From assembly GCF_902459655.1 (NCBI RefSeq), contig NZ_CABPSB010000007.1, forward strand, positions 207,509-271,508: DNA of 64,000 nucleotides. Direction: 5' to 3'. Positions within the stretch are counted from its first letter, which is position 1; every line of letters begins with the position of its first letter. This DNA comes from Pandoraea anhela (GTDB taxonomy: Bacteria > Pseudomonadota > Gammaproteobacteria > Burkholderiales > Burkholderiaceae). The translations under genes were made by a program, and so were the position numbers. Below, piece after piece: positions 49,926-59,110 of this stretch. The notes beneath the pieces were generated by a model. That model ran no database searches and had not been told where the DNA came from. It saw nothing but the letters and a program-made list of their open reading frames with translations.

Positions 49926-51386
49926 TCAAACGGCCCCTGCCGTGTCGATGGCCAGGGCGATGCACGTCGCGATCTCCGGCAGCCGCGCGTCCTCCAGCGC
50001 GGCGTAGCCGAGCACCAGCGCCGGGGCCATCGTCTGCGCGTGGGCGAACTCGCGCAGTCCTTCCACGAAGACGCCCTGCTCACGTAGCGTCGCGACGAGC
50101 GCCGCCTCGTCCCCCCGAGGCGGCAGCCAGAGCACGCAGTGAAAGCCGGCGTGATCGCCGGTGATACGGCATGGCGACGGCATCCGGGCACGAAGCGTTT
50201 CGAGCAGCAGATTGCGACGTCGCAGATAAACGCTGCGCGAGGCGCGCAAATGCCGCGCAAAATCCCCCGCATCGATATAGCTCGCGAGCGCCATCTGTTC
50301 GATGAGGCTGTTCGCTCGGCCCGACGCCGAACGCAGTCCGGCGATGCGCGCGAGCAACGCCGGCGGCGCCAGCAGATAGCCGATGCGCAGCGACGGGAAC
50401 AGCGTCTTGTTGAAGCTGCTGCAATGGATCACACGTGCCTGCGTGTCGATGGCCCTGAGGGCAGGCAGCGGTGCGCTGCCGTAGCTGAACTCGCTGTCGT
50501 AGTCGTCTTCGACGATCCACACGTCGCGCGCGGCGGCCCATTCGAGGAGTTGCATGCGACGATTGATCGACATCGTGGTGCCCAGCGGCGCCTGATGGGC
50601 CGGCGTCACGTAGGCGATGCCCGCACGGCCCGCGCCCGCGCGGTCGGCCGCCGCCACGACAAAGCCTTCCTCGTCGACCGGCACGCTCACGCAACGGTGC
50701 AGCGGCGCGCGGATCAGCGACGACAAATTCTTGTAGCCCGGATCTTCGAGATAGAACACGGTGGCGTCGTCCGCCAGCACCTCCGTGACGAGATCGATGG
50801 CATGGCGGATGCCTGTCGTCACGACGATCTCGGCTGCCTCGCACGCAATGCCGCGTGTCATCCTCACGTAACGGGCGATGCTCTCGCGCAGGGGCAGATA
50901 ACCGCGGGGATCGGTGTCGGCGAGCAACTCGGGCGTTACCGCGCGCAACGCACGGTTCATATGCTTGCGCCACACGGGGAGCGAGAACAGGCCGGCGTCG
51001 GGCGAGCGGCCGGTCTTCGACGCGAGCGACGCGGCGTTTTCAGGTAACGGATCCGTCGTCGCAATAGCCTCGCCCGCGGCTTCCGTATCCGCGTGTGCGC
51101 TCGCCCGCGCGCGCGGCAGATCCGCCACGACTTCCGTCCCCGCGCCCACACGACTTGCCACATAGCCCTCGAGCGTCAATTGCTCGAACGCGAGTTCGAC
51201 GATCCCGCGCGACACGCCCCAACGCTCGGCCAGCGTGCGCGTGGACGGCAGACGATCGCCGCGGCGCAATTCGCCGGAAACGATGCGCTCGCGGACACAG
51301 CGATAGACCCACGCCTGACGCGTCTCCTTCTCATGACGGTCCGAGAGCGGCAATTCGAGCGACTGGCTGAGGTGACGTCGGCGCAT
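49926..51386 (-). CDS. MocR-type regulator (GntR HTH fused to aminotransferase fold)
   Basis: A 486-residue protein: GntR winged helix (RGDRLPSTRTLAERWGVSRG), a linker of about 50 residues rich in Ala, Glu and Thr, then a class I aminotransferase-like domain. The PLP lysine is in IHCSSFNKTLFPSLRIGY and the aspartate/tyrosine region in VWIVEDDYDSEFSYG. MocR proteins (PdxR, GabR) bind PLP and control vitamin B6 or amino-compound genes. It is divergent from the M24-like gene across 275 bases. The start at 51386 is preferred over a TTG 36 bases upstream; neither has a good ribosome site. Confidence 0.9.
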   Translation of the reverse strand: MRRRHLSQSLELPLSDRHEKETRQAWVYRCVRERIVSGELRRGDRLPSTRTLAERWGVSRGIVELAFEQLTLEGYVASRVGAGTEVVADLPRARASAHADTEAAGEAIATTDPLPENAASLASKTGRSPDAGLFSLPVWRKHMNRALRAVTPELLADTDPRGYLPLRESIARYVRMTRGIACEAAEIVVTTGIRHAIDLVTEVLADDATVFYLEDPGYKNLSSLIRAPLHRCVSVPVDEEGFVVAAADRAGAGRAGIAYVTPAHQAPLGTTMSINRRMQLLEWAAARDVWIVEDDYDSEFSYGSAPLPALRAIDTQARVIHCSSFNKTLFPSLRIGYLLAPPALLARIAGLRSASGRANSLIEQMALASYIDAGDFARHLRASRSVYLRRRNLLLETLRARMPSPCRITGDHAGFHCVLWLPPRGDEAALVATLREQGVFVEGLREFAHAQTMAPALVLGYAALEDARLPEIATCIALAIDTAGAV

Positions 51387-51661
51387 GCGGCGATGAATGG
51401 GCAGAAGGGGCGGCAGGGGCAAGGGGCGGAAGAGGCAGAAGGGACGGAAATGGGATCGCGTCGATGATCGGGCGACCGTAAACGCGCCGGCCTCAGCGAG
51501 CCCATCTCATCGGACCGACACAAAGTGGCCCAATGGCGCCGGCAACAAATGGCGCTTCGAATTATACAAGTCAGGCCTTATCCTTGATGCCACGACGTTC
51601 GCGCCGCAGGTTTCACCGCCGACGGACGTCCCCCAATCAAAATAATCAATGGAGAAATTCG

Positions 51662-52330
51662 ATGGAGTTGACGGAGTTGGCTCGACGCGAAGCGGTCGGA
51701 GCGAAGTACAGCGTCGAAGCCATGACGCGGGCGCAGGCCCTGACATGGGAGGCGACCGAGAAAATCGCCGCCATCATTAGGCCCGGCATGCGTGAGTCGG
51801 AAGCGATTGCGGCCAGCAAAGCGCTGCTCGGCACGCTCGGTATGGACCGTATCTGGCACCCGGTGCTGATCCGCTTCGGCGAGAACACGCTGCGCACGTT
51901 CAGCGAGCGTAGCGAGAACGATCCGGTGCTCGGTGACGACGACATCTATTTCATCGACATCGGCGTGGTGTTCGGCGCGCATGAAGGCGACTGCGGCTTC
52001 ACCCGCACGACCGGCGCCGATCCCGAGATGCAACGCTGTGCCGACGATGCGAAGCGCCTGTTCGACATCGTGCATGCACACTGGCGCACCGAAGGCGTGA
52101 GCGGTCAGGCGCTGTATGAATTCGCGAAAACACAGGCCGAAGCGATGGGCTGGGTGCTCAACCTCGACATCAAGGGACATCGCGTAAGCGACTTCCCGCA
52201 CGCGATCTACAAAGGCGGCAAGCTCGGCGATCTGGGCGGCACACCCAACGGCGGCCTCTGGATTCTCGAGATCCAGATCGCACATCCGACGCGGGCCTTC
52301 GGCGCTTTCTACGAAGACCTGCTTATCTGA
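51662..52330 (+). CDS. M24-family (creatinase/aminopeptidase-like) metalloprotein
   Basis: A 222-residue single-domain pita-bread protein. Candidate metal ligands are the two aspartates in DIGVVFGAHEGDCGFTRT, the His in DIKGHRVSDFP, and the glutamates in WILEIQIAHP and AFYEDLLI. It lacks the N-terminal creatinase domain of prolidases. The start has GGAGAAATT just upstream. It could be an Xaa-Pro or related peptidase, or a non-peptidase relative. It is divergent from the MocR gene and could be its target; this is inference. Confidence 0.8.
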   Translation: MELTELARREAVGAKYSVEAMTRAQALTWEATEKIAAIIRPGMRESEAIAASKALLGTLGMDRIWHPVLIRFGENTLRTFSERSENDPVLGDDDIYFIDIGVVFGAHEGDCGFTRTTGADPEMQRCADDAKRLFDIVHAHWRTEGVSGQALYEFAKTQAEAMGWVLNLDIKGHRVSDFPHAIYKGGKLGDLGGTPNGGLWILEIQIAHPTRAFGAFYEDLLI

Positions 52331-53009
52331 GTATCGGGGCGTCCTTAGGTGCCTCTAGGTGCCCTAATAGGTGCCCTCAGGTCGCCCGCGCCTCGTAGCA
52401 GTATCGATCGGCCATCGGCCCTCGTGTCCGGCGACTGCCGCGAGAGCCGCGGCGCTAAAGCTCAACAAATACTCAACACGCAGTTCAATCTCGCTCAACC
52501 CTGCGTATCCTGCCTGTTTATTGCGCAGTGACTCCCCTTCGTCAGCCATCTTTTCGCAAAAAGGCTACGCGCGCCACAACGTAGTGATAACGCAACATGC
52601 TCGGGTGAATTCCGAACTTTTCCCGCTGGTTCCCGTCCCGATACCCACCGTTTCGACACACAACCCCCTCCTTTCATCCGACCCCAAATCACGTCAAACG
52701 CACATCTTTCGAGGCTTGCGGGCAGTTTCGCCAATTGTCCAGAGCCACCTGATCGCGCGTCGTGGCCCGTCGTCCGGACTTTTGGCACATCTTTCCCCAA
52801 TTAGCCGTTATGCGTTACCGTTCGGTGGTCGACGGATATTTCCCAAAGTACGACACACAGCAGCGGAGACGTCACCCGTAGCCGTGCCACTCGCTCGGGC
52901 ACAGGCGCGAGCGTGAGCTGCCCGTCGTGCGTCCGCCGAATGCGGCATTGAAGTGACCGCAATCGAAGTTCCTTTTTATCTCGCTTACGACAAAAACCAC
53001 AGAAAGACG
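52331..53009. other. Long intergenic region before the secreted GGT gene
   Basis: No credible gene on either strand; an open frame on the plus strand (about 52371-52916) lacks an ATG and protein-like composition. Just after the M24 stop, AGGTGCC occurs three times (52347, 52357, 52369) and AGGTCGCC once (52379), at 10-12 base spacing. The middle is relatively GC-poor for this window and must contain the promoter of the downstream GGT gene. Confidence 0.55.
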
Positions 53010-54737
53010 ATGAAAAACCCAACCTTCACCAAAGCGCTACTGGCGACTGCGCTGAGCTGCGCGCTGTTCAACGTTCACGCGGCATCGCTGGCACCGGTCG
53101 CCGCGGAGAACGGCATGGTCGTGACGGCCCAGCATCTCGCGTCGAAAGTCGGCGTCGATGTGCTCAAAGCCGGCGGGAATGCCGTCGATGCCGCGGTTGC
53201 CGTGGGCTACGCGCTCGCCGTGGTGTACCCGGCAGCGGGCAACATCGGCGGCGGCGGCTTCATGACGATCCAGCTCGCAGACGGCCGCAAGACCTTCCTC
53301 GACTTCCGCGAAAAGGCCCCGCTCGCCGCGACGGCCAACATGTATCTCGACAAGGACGGCAACGTCATCAAGGGCGCCTCCACCACCGGCTATCTGGCCG
53401 TAGGCGTGCCGGGCACCGTGTCGGGCATGGAGTACGCACGCAACAAGTACGGCACCAAGACGCGTCAGCAACTGCTGGCCCCGGCGATCACGCTGGCCGA
53501 CAAGGGCTTCGTGCTCGATCAGGGCGACGTCGACATGCTGTGGACGTCCACCAAGGACTTCGAGAAGGATCGCGCCAACTCGGGCGCCATCTTCCTCAAC
53601 AAGGGGCAGCCGTTCCAGCCGGGCGAGCGCCTCGTGCAGAAAGACCTCGCACGCACGCTCAAGCTGATCAGCGCCAAGGGCACCGACGGCTTCTACAAGG
53701 GTGAAGTCGCCGACAAGCTGGTCGCATCGATGAAGGCGGGCGGCGGCATCATCACGCAGGCCGACCTCGACCAGTATCAGACGCGCGAACTCGCGCCGGT
53801 CGAGTGCGACTATCGCGGCTATCACGTGGTGTCGGCGCCGCCCCCGAGCTCCGGCGGCGTGGTGATCTGCGAGATCATGAACATTCTCGAAGGCTACCCG
53901 ATGAAGGAGCTGGGTTATCACTCGGCTCAGAGCGTGCACTACACCATCGAAGCGATGCGTCATGCGTACGTGGACCGCAACAGCTATCTGGGCGACCCGG
54001 ACTTCGTGAAGAACCCGATCGCACAGTTGCTCGACAAGAACTACGCCGCCAAGATCCGCGCCGCGATCCAACCGCAGAAGGCCGGCATCTCGCAAGAGAT
54101 CAAGCCGGGGGTGCCGCCGCATGAAGGCAGCAACACCACGCACTATTCGATCATCGACAAGGACGGCAACGCCGTGTCCGTCACCTATACGCTCAACGAC
54201 TGGTTCGGCGCGAAGGTCATGGCCAACGGGACGGGCGTGCTGCTCAACGACGAAATGGACGACTTCACCGCCAAGGTGGGCGTGCCGAACCTGTATGGTC
54301 TGATCCAGGGTGAAGCGAACGCCATCGGCCCGGGCCGCCGTCCGCTGTCGTCGATGAGCCCGACCATCGTCACGAAGGATGGCAAGCCGGTCATGGTGGT
54401 GGGTACGCCGGGTGGCAGCCGCATCATTACGGCCACGCTGCTGACGATGCTCAACATGATCGACTACGGCATGAACCTGCAAGAAGCCGTGGACGCCCCG
54501 CGCTTCCACCAGCAATGGATGCCGGAGGCGACCAACCTCGAACCGTTCGCCCTGAGCCCGGACACGCAGAAGATTCTGGAAAGCTGGGGCCAGAAGTTCG
54601 CGGGTCCGCAACCGGCGAACCACATCGCGGCGATTCTCGTGGGCGCGCCGTCGCTCGGCGGCAAGCCGATCGGCAAGAACCGTTTCTACGGCGCGAACGA
54701 TCCGCGTCGCAATACGGGTCTCGCCCTCGGGTACTGA
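53010..54737 (+). CDS. ggt: Secreted gamma-glutamyltransferase
   Basis: A 575-residue precursor with signal peptide (ending NVHAAS, cleavage near residue 21). Blocks VGVDVLKAGGNAVDAAVAVG and GNIGGGGFMTIQLADG; the self-processing threonine is in SNTTHYSIIDKDGNAVSVTY; the glycine/serine loop is RRPLSSMSPTIV. Cleavage gives large and small subunits in the periplasm. It breaks gamma-glutamyl bonds of glutathione. A weak AGAAAG precedes the ATG. It is monocistronic, ended by a strong terminator. It is clearly distinct from the GGT at 34698. Confidence 0.95.
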   Translation: MKNPTFTKALLATALSCALFNVHAASLAPVAAENGMVVTAQHLASKVGVDVLKAGGNAVDAAVAVGYALAVVYPAAGNIGGGGFMTIQLADGRKTFLDFREKAPLAATANMYLDKDGNVIKGASTTGYLAVGVPGTVSGMEYARNKYGTKTRQQLLAPAITLADKGFVLDQGDVDMLWTSTKDFEKDRANSGAIFLNKGQPFQPGERLVQKDLARTLKLISAKGTDGFYKGEVADKLVASMKAGGGIITQADLDQYQTRELAPVECDYRGYHVVSAPPPSSGGVVICEIMNILEGYPMKELGYHSAQSVHYTIEAMRHAYVDRNSYLGDPDFVKNPIAQLLDKNYAAKIRAAIQPQKAGISQEIKPGVPPHEGSNTTHYSIIDKDGNAVSVTYTLNDWFGAKVMANGTGVLLNDEMDDFTAKVGVPNLYGLIQGEANAIGPGRRPLSSMSPTIVTKDGKPVMVVGTPGGSRIITATLLTMLNMIDYGMNLQEAVDAPRFHQQWMPEATNLEPFALSPDTQKILESWGQKFAGPQPANHIAAILVGAPSLGGKPIGKNRFYGANDPRRNTGLALGY

Positions 54738-54785
54738 TGCGCGATCCGGTCCGGACACGTTCCGGATCACCGGCATCGCCAACGA

Positions 54786-54815
54786 AACGGGGCCGCAATC
54801 GCGGCCCCGTTTTTT
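54786..54815 (+). terminator. Intrinsic terminator of the ggt gene
   Basis: Perfect 11-bp stem AACGGGGCCGC / GCGGCCCCGTT with 4-base loop, followed by further T residues to 54815. It lies 49 bases after the ggt stop. Confidence 0.95.
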
Positions 54816-54835
54816 CGTGGCTCATGTCTCACATG

Positions 54836-55480
54836 TCAGCGACGATGATCGACGCGGCGCGCCAGTCGTTCGCCGGCGAACTGTACGAGCGTGACCAGCG
54901 CCACGAGAATCACGATCACGTTGAACATCACGCTCGTCTCATATCGCTCGTAGCCGTAGCGTACGGCCAGATCCCCCAACCCTCCCGCGCCCACGGCACC
55001 GGCCATGGCCGATGCGCCGACCATGGCGATCACCGTCACCGTCGCGCCGCCCAGAATCGCCGGCAAGGCTTCGGGCAAGAGCACGTGCCGCACGATATGC
55101 CAGCGACGGCACCCCATCGCCCGCGCCGCTTCGACCAGGCCCGGATCGATCTCGCGCAGGCCGACCTGCGTGACGCGCGCGAAGAACGGGATGAGATGCA
55201 CGGCGAGCGGCACCACGGCGGCCCACGTGCCCATCGTGGTACCGACGATCCAGCGCGTGACCGGCAGCAACGCCACTAACAGAATGATGAACGGCACCGC
55301 ACGAAACAGGTTCACGACGACCGACAACGCGCGATTGAAACGGGGACGCGGCGCCAGACCGCCCGGTGCGGTGATCACCAGAACGACGGCGAGCAACATT
55401 CCCACCGCAAAGACGATGGCGCACGCGCTCGTGACCATCAGCAAGGTTTCGCCGAGCGCGCGCAGATATTTGTCGAGCAT
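54836..55480 (-). CDS. metI: Methionine ABC transporter permease
   Basis: A 214-residue permease with five helices: YLRALGETLLMVTSACAIVF, LFRAVPFIILLVALLPVTR, the EAA loop GLVEAARAMGCRRWHIVRHV, and the end motif GAGGLGDLAVRYGYERYE. This is the classic MetI pattern. It imports D- and L-methionine with MetN and MetQ. The ATG is preceded by AGGAAA and is 16 bases after the metN stop. Confidence 0.93.
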   Translation of the reverse strand: MLDKYLRALGETLLMVTSACAIVFAVGMLLAVVLVITAPGGLAPRPRFNRALSVVVNLFRAVPFIILLVALLPVTRWIVGTTMGTWAAVVPLAVHLIPFFARVTQVGLREIDPGLVEAARAMGCRRWHIVRHVLLPEALPAILGGATVTVIAMVGASAMAGAVGAGGLGDLAVRYGYERYETSVMFNVIVILVALVTLVQFAGERLARRVDHRR

Positions 55481-55496
55481 GGAATTTCCTGAACAT

Positions 55497-56372
55497 TCAG
55501 ACGGCGTGAGCTTGCCGTGTTGCGGTGTGCGGATCGTGCTGCCCCCGCGGGAGCGAACGCCCCTGCCACGCGTGTTGCAGCGGACGCAATAACGCACGCG
55601 TCGCCTCGGCCTCGGGATGCTCGAAGACGTCGCCGACCGGACCGAGTTCTGCGATGCGCCCCTGATCGAGCACCAGCACGCGGTCGCAAGCCTGATGGAT
55701 GACGCCCATGTCGTGCGTGATGAGCACGACCGTCAGACCGAACTCTCGCTGCACGTCGCCGAGCAGAGCGAGAATGGCGTCGGTCGTCTCAGGATCGAGT
55801 GCGGACGTGGCTTCGTCGCACAGCAGAATTTCGGGGCGATGCACGAGTGCGCGGGCAATCCCTACGCGCTGCTTTTGCCCGCCCGAGAGCATCGCCGGAT
55901 AGGCATCGGCCTTGCCCGAAAGTCCAACGAGCGAGAGCAACTCGTTCACGCGCGGTGCGATCTCCGCCCTCGGCACCCCGGCCACTCGCAGCGGTAACGC
56001 GACGTTCTCGAAAACCGTTTTCGCCGACAGCAGGTTGAAGTGCTGGAAGATCATGCCGACGCGGCGGCGCAGACCGACCAGCGCGTCTTCGTCGAGCGAC
56101 GCGACGTCCACCCCCTCCACCTTGACGTGCCCCGCGCTCGGCAGCTCCAGCGCGTTGATCGTGCGCAGCAGCGTCGACTTGCCCGCCCCGCTGCGTCCGA
56201 TGATGCCGAAGCTCTCACCGCGTTGCACCGCGAAGGAGATGTCTTGCAGTGCGGCGCTCGATGCCCCCGGATAGACCTTGCCGAGTGCGTCGAAGGTGAT
56301 GTGGGCGACCTCGCGCGCGGCGGCCGTGGGCAGACGCGTGACGGGGGCTGCGCCGGAGTTTCGTGTCGTCAT
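55497..56372 (-). CDS. metN: Methionine ABC transporter ATP-binding protein
   Basis: A 291-residue ATPase: Walker [35 protein letters not shown] as Q-loop region, signature [15 protein letters not shown], Walker [16 protein letters not shown], and H-loop [11 protein letters not shown]. The start has GAGGAG upstream. The usual C-terminal ACT-type regulatory domain of MetN (sensing methionine) appears to be missing: only about 30 residues follow the nucleotide-binding domain, so the importer may lack trans-inhibition. Confidence 0.9.
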   Translation of the reverse strand: MTTRNSGAAPVTRLPTAAAREVAHITFDALGKVYPGASSAALQDISFAVQRGESFGIIGRSGAGKSTLLRTINALELPSAGHVKVEGVDVASLDEDALVGLRRRVGMIFQHFNLLSAKTVFENVALPLRVAGVPRAEIAPRVNELLSLVGLSGKADAYPAMLSGGQKQRVGIARALVHRPEILLCDEATSALDPETTDAILALLGDVQREFGLTVVLITHDMGVIHQACDRVLVLDQGRIAELGPVGDVFEHPEAEATRALLRPLQHAWQGRSLPRGQHDPHTATRQAHAV

Positions 56373-56448
56373 CGTTGGCTCCTCGTGGGGAATGAGTGGC
56401 ATCGTCGGTCGAATGTCGAATACCGTTCGCGATCGCTACGCGGGCACC

Positions 56449-57279
56449 TCAGAACGCCGGGACCACCGACCCCTGATACTTCGTCTCGATGAACTTGCGC
56501 ACCTCCTCCGACTGGTACGCTTTGACCAGCGGCGCGACCCACGGCGCGTTCTTGTCCTTCTCACGCACGGCGATGATGTTGACGTACGGATTGTTCTCGC
56601 GCTTTTCCACTGCAATGCCGTCGCGCGTGGCAATCAGGCCCGCCTGATAGGCGAAGCTGTTGACGATGGCCGAGGCATCGACATCCGGCAACGAACGCGC
56701 GAGCACCACCGAGGCGCTTTCGATGAACTGAAGTTTGCGCGGGTTGGCCGTCACGTCGGAGAGCGTGGCCGTGCCGGTGTACGCATCGAAGCCGTCGCGC
56801 AGCTTGATCAGGCCGTGATCGCGCAGGATCACGAGCGCGCGCGTCTGATTGCTCGGATCGTTCGGCAAGCCGATCTTGGCGCCTTCGGGCAGCGATTCGA
56901 GCGACTTGTACTTCTTCGAATAGAAAGCGATGGGCGAGATCAGCGTGTCGCCGACCGACACGAGCTTGTATCCGCGCTGCTTGATCTGATCGCGCAGAAA
57001 CGGAATGTGCTGGAACGAGTTGGCGTCGAGATCGCCGTTGTTGAGGGCCTCGTTCGGGCTTGCCGTGCCGCTCACCACGATCGGTTCGACGTTCAGACCC
57101 CGCGATTTCGCAACCTTCGTCACCACTTCCCAGATCTCTTCGTCGACGCCGCCGCGCACACCGACCTTGAGCGGTTTATCCGCCGCATGGGCGCCCATCG
57201 AACCCAGCGAACCCACCGAGCCGACGGCGAATGCGATCGAGAGACTACCGAGCAGACGAAACAGTTGGCGGCGTTGCAT
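56449..57279 (-). CDS. metQ: Methionine-binding periplasmic protein (NlpA/MetQ family)
   Basis: A 276-residue protein: signal peptide ending MGAHAAD, then KPLKVGVRGGVDEEIWEVVT, the block SFQHIPFLRDQIKQRGYKLV and LPNDPSNQTRALVILRDHGL. These are MetQ family signatures. There is no lipobox cysteine, so unlike E. coli MetQ it would be soluble. It is the first gene of metQ-metN-metI. The start has AAGGGG upstream. A palindrome at 57334-57351 lies 55 bases before it. Confidence 0.93.
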   Translation of the reverse strand: MQRRQLFRLLGSLSIAFAVGSVGSLGSMGAHAADKPLKVGVRGGVDEEIWEVVTKVAKSRGLNVEPIVVSGTASPNEALNNGDLDANSFQHIPFLRDQIKQRGYKLVSVGDTLISPIAFYSKKYKSLESLPEGAKIGLPNDPSNQTRALVILRDHGLIKLRDGFDAYTGTATLSDVTANPRKLQFIESASVVLARSLPDVDASAIVNSFAYQAGLIATRDGIAVEKRENNPYVNIIAVREKDKNAPWVAPLVKAYQSEEVRKFIETKYQGSVVPAF

Positions 57280-57333
57280 GAAGAATTCCCCTTGATGTTG
57301 GTGTCGGTGACGCCAGTTGAGGCGAACGCACAG

Positions 57334-57351
57334 TTTAGGAATTTGCCTAAA
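57334..57351. promoter_or_regulatory. Palindrome upstream of metQ
   Basis: Perfect inverted repeat TTTAGG-AATTTG-CCTAAA, 55 bases before the metQ ATG. A repressor or activator dimer could bind here; no SAM riboswitch-like structure was recognised. Confidence 0.5.
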
Positions 57352-57546
57352 GCGCTGTCCAACAACCAATGGCGTAAAGCTAATCGGCCTCGTCGTGCAG
57401 AGCTTTCGTAGGCCGAACGTTCTGCATATGTAACTTTTTGTAATACGCATTCGAGAAATTCAGGAACTCCTCATCGTCTCGCCGTCCAACAGGTTCCCAC
57501 CGTAAGTTGCGTCTGCCTTCTGCGTTGCCCGTCCGGCCGCGCGGGG

Positions 57547-58923
57547 ATGCTTTGCATGCAGACGTCAGCCGTCCACCACTTTTCTCTACGGAACCGCGCC
57601 AAGATGCCTGCCATGTGGTCCCCGCGACACCCGCTGCTCAGTCCGTCCCTGCCTCGCCTTTACCGCATGTCGCCCCGGGTGATCGCGCTTGCCCGCCTGA
57701 TGATGTTCGGCGTCATCCTGCTCATTGCCGGGCTGCCGGTGAGCGACGCGCTCGCCGCCAACGCGCATCAGGCAAGTACGGGTAAGCGCAAGCACGACGC
57801 CGTCAAAAAGAAGAAACCGGCCGCAAAAAAGGCCCGGGTGGCCCCTCAGCGCAAGGCGGTGGCAAGCACGTCGCGCAAGCGCACGGCGAGCCCGTCGGCG
57901 AAATCGCGGGCGGCGCGCACCGCCAGGCAGGCTGCGCCGCCACGTCAGGCGACGACGACGAGGGCAAGGGCGACGAGGGCGACGGCGACGGCGAGGGCGG
58001 AGAAAAAACGCGCACCGACGGTGGCCAAACGCAAAGCCGTGCCGAAGGCCGCTGTCGCAGCAGCGGGAGCGGCCGGTGTGAGCGGTGCGGCGAAGGCCGG
58101 CGCCACCGCCGCGTCGGCTCAGGTCAGCACCGACGCCAAGCCGCGCTTGCTCGCGCGATGCGGGTTCACGCCCGCGTCTCGCAAGCGTCTGTTCTCCAAG
58201 GCTGTGTATATCGTCGACGAGAAGACCCGTACGCCGTTATTCGCGCTCAACGCAGATCAGGTGCGCCCCATCGCGTCGCTCTCGAAACTGATGACGGCCG
58301 TCGTCTGGCTCGATAGCGATCCCGCCATGCGCACGCGGCTTACCGTCACGAACGCCGATCTCGACACGCTCAAATTCACGCATTCGCGTCTGGCCGTGGG
58401 CTCGACGCTCTCCCGCGCGGACATGCTGCACATCTCGCTGATGGCCTCCGAGAATCGCGCCGCTGCCGCATTGAGCCGTGATTACCCGGGCGGTCGTCCT
58501 GCGTTTATCTCAGCGATGAATGCCAAGGCGCGCTTGCTGAATATGCCGAACACACGCTTCGAGAATTCCACAGGGCTGTCGCCGCGCAACGTGTCGACGG
58601 CGCGCGAACTGGCGCAGTTGGTGCGCGTATCGAACGGTTATCCGCTCATCCGCCGCTATTCCATCGATCATCAGCAACTCGTGCCCACCGGCAACGGGCA
58701 GTTGCAGTACGTCAATACGAACCGGCTGGTGCGATACGGCAAAGTCCACGCGAGCGTGCAGAAGACCGGCTTCATCAACGAGTCCGGACACAACATGGTG
58801 ATGCGCGTGATGGTGCACAAGACACGCCCCGTCATCGTGACGATGCTCGGCAGCGATACGCCCGAAGGGTCGCGCATGGACGGCGTTCGCATCGCGCATT
58901 GGTTGTCGTGCTCTTTGCGGTAA
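57547..58923 (+). CDS. pbpG: D-alanyl-D-alanine endopeptidase (PBP7/8 type) with basic linker
   Basis: A serine peptidase of the penicillin-binding class. The catalytic motifs are SLSK (in RPIASLSKLMTAVVW), SEN (MASENRAAAAL) and KTG (VQKTGFINESG). Between the hydrophobic export segment (about residues 45-70) and the catalytic domain lies a region of about 110 residues rich in Lys, Ala and Arg (for example KKKKPAAKKARVAPQRKAVA), resembling histone H1 tails. It trims peptidoglycan cross-links in the periplasm. Several Met codons near the start (57547, 57604, 57667) leave the exact N terminus open. It is convergent with the DHA2 pump. Confidence 0.9.
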   Translation: MLCMQTSAVHHFSLRNRAKMPAMWSPRHPLLSPSLPRLYRMSPRVIALARLMMFGVILLIAGLPVSDALAANAHQASTGKRKHDAVKKKKPAAKKARVAPQRKAVASTSRKRTASPSAKSRAARTARQAAPPRQATTTRARATRATATARAEKKRAPTVAKRKAVPKAAVAAAGAAGVSGAAKAGATAASAQVSTDAKPRLLARCGFTPASRKRLFSKAVYIVDEKTRTPLFALNADQVRPIASLSKLMTAVVWLDSDPAMRTRLTVTNADLDTLKFTHSRLAVGSTLSRADMLHISLMASENRAAAALSRDYPGGRPAFISAMNAKARLLNMPNTRFENSTGLSPRNVSTARELAQLVRVSNGYPLIRRYSIDHQQLVPTGNGQLQYVNTNRLVRYGKVHASVQKTGFINESGHNMVMRVMVHKTRPVIVTMLGSDTPEGSRMDGVRIAHWLSCSLR

Positions 58924-59020
58924 GCGGCGCGCGGGAATTCGGTTCGGGCCTCGCGCCTGGAAGACTTGCCCCTCGGCGCCCGACGAGGGTCGCGGCGCTC
59001 CCCCGGTGGACGAGTTCACG

Positions 59021-59079
59021 CGATGGCGCGCGGAAAATGCGAGGCGCGCAGCGCTATTTGCCAGCACTGCGCGCCATCG
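59021..59079. repeat. Inverted repeat between convergent genes
   Basis: Perfect 11-base arms CGATGGCGCGC (59021-59031) and GCGCGCCATCG (59069-59079) separated by 37 bases. It lies between the endopeptidase and DHA2 pump genes and could form a large hairpin acting as bidirectional stop, though no T run follows. Confidence 0.55.
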
Positions 59080-59110
59080 GGTAGCACATTGGAAGGATGA
59101 AGGCGTGCGA

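Noticed and set aside
52371-52916. Open frame of 181 residues before the GGT gene
   Set aside because: It begins at GTG without ribosome site, has Ser/Pro/Arg-rich composition and no family resemblance. Treated as non-coding.
53037-54782. Minus-strand open frame (581 residues) opposite the secreted GGT
   Set aside because: Shadow of a conserved gene whose nucleophile and signal peptide are on the plus strand.
57280-57546. SAM or cobalamin riboswitch before metQ
   Set aside because: No conserved core elements of these riboswitches were recognised; only a short palindrome is present.
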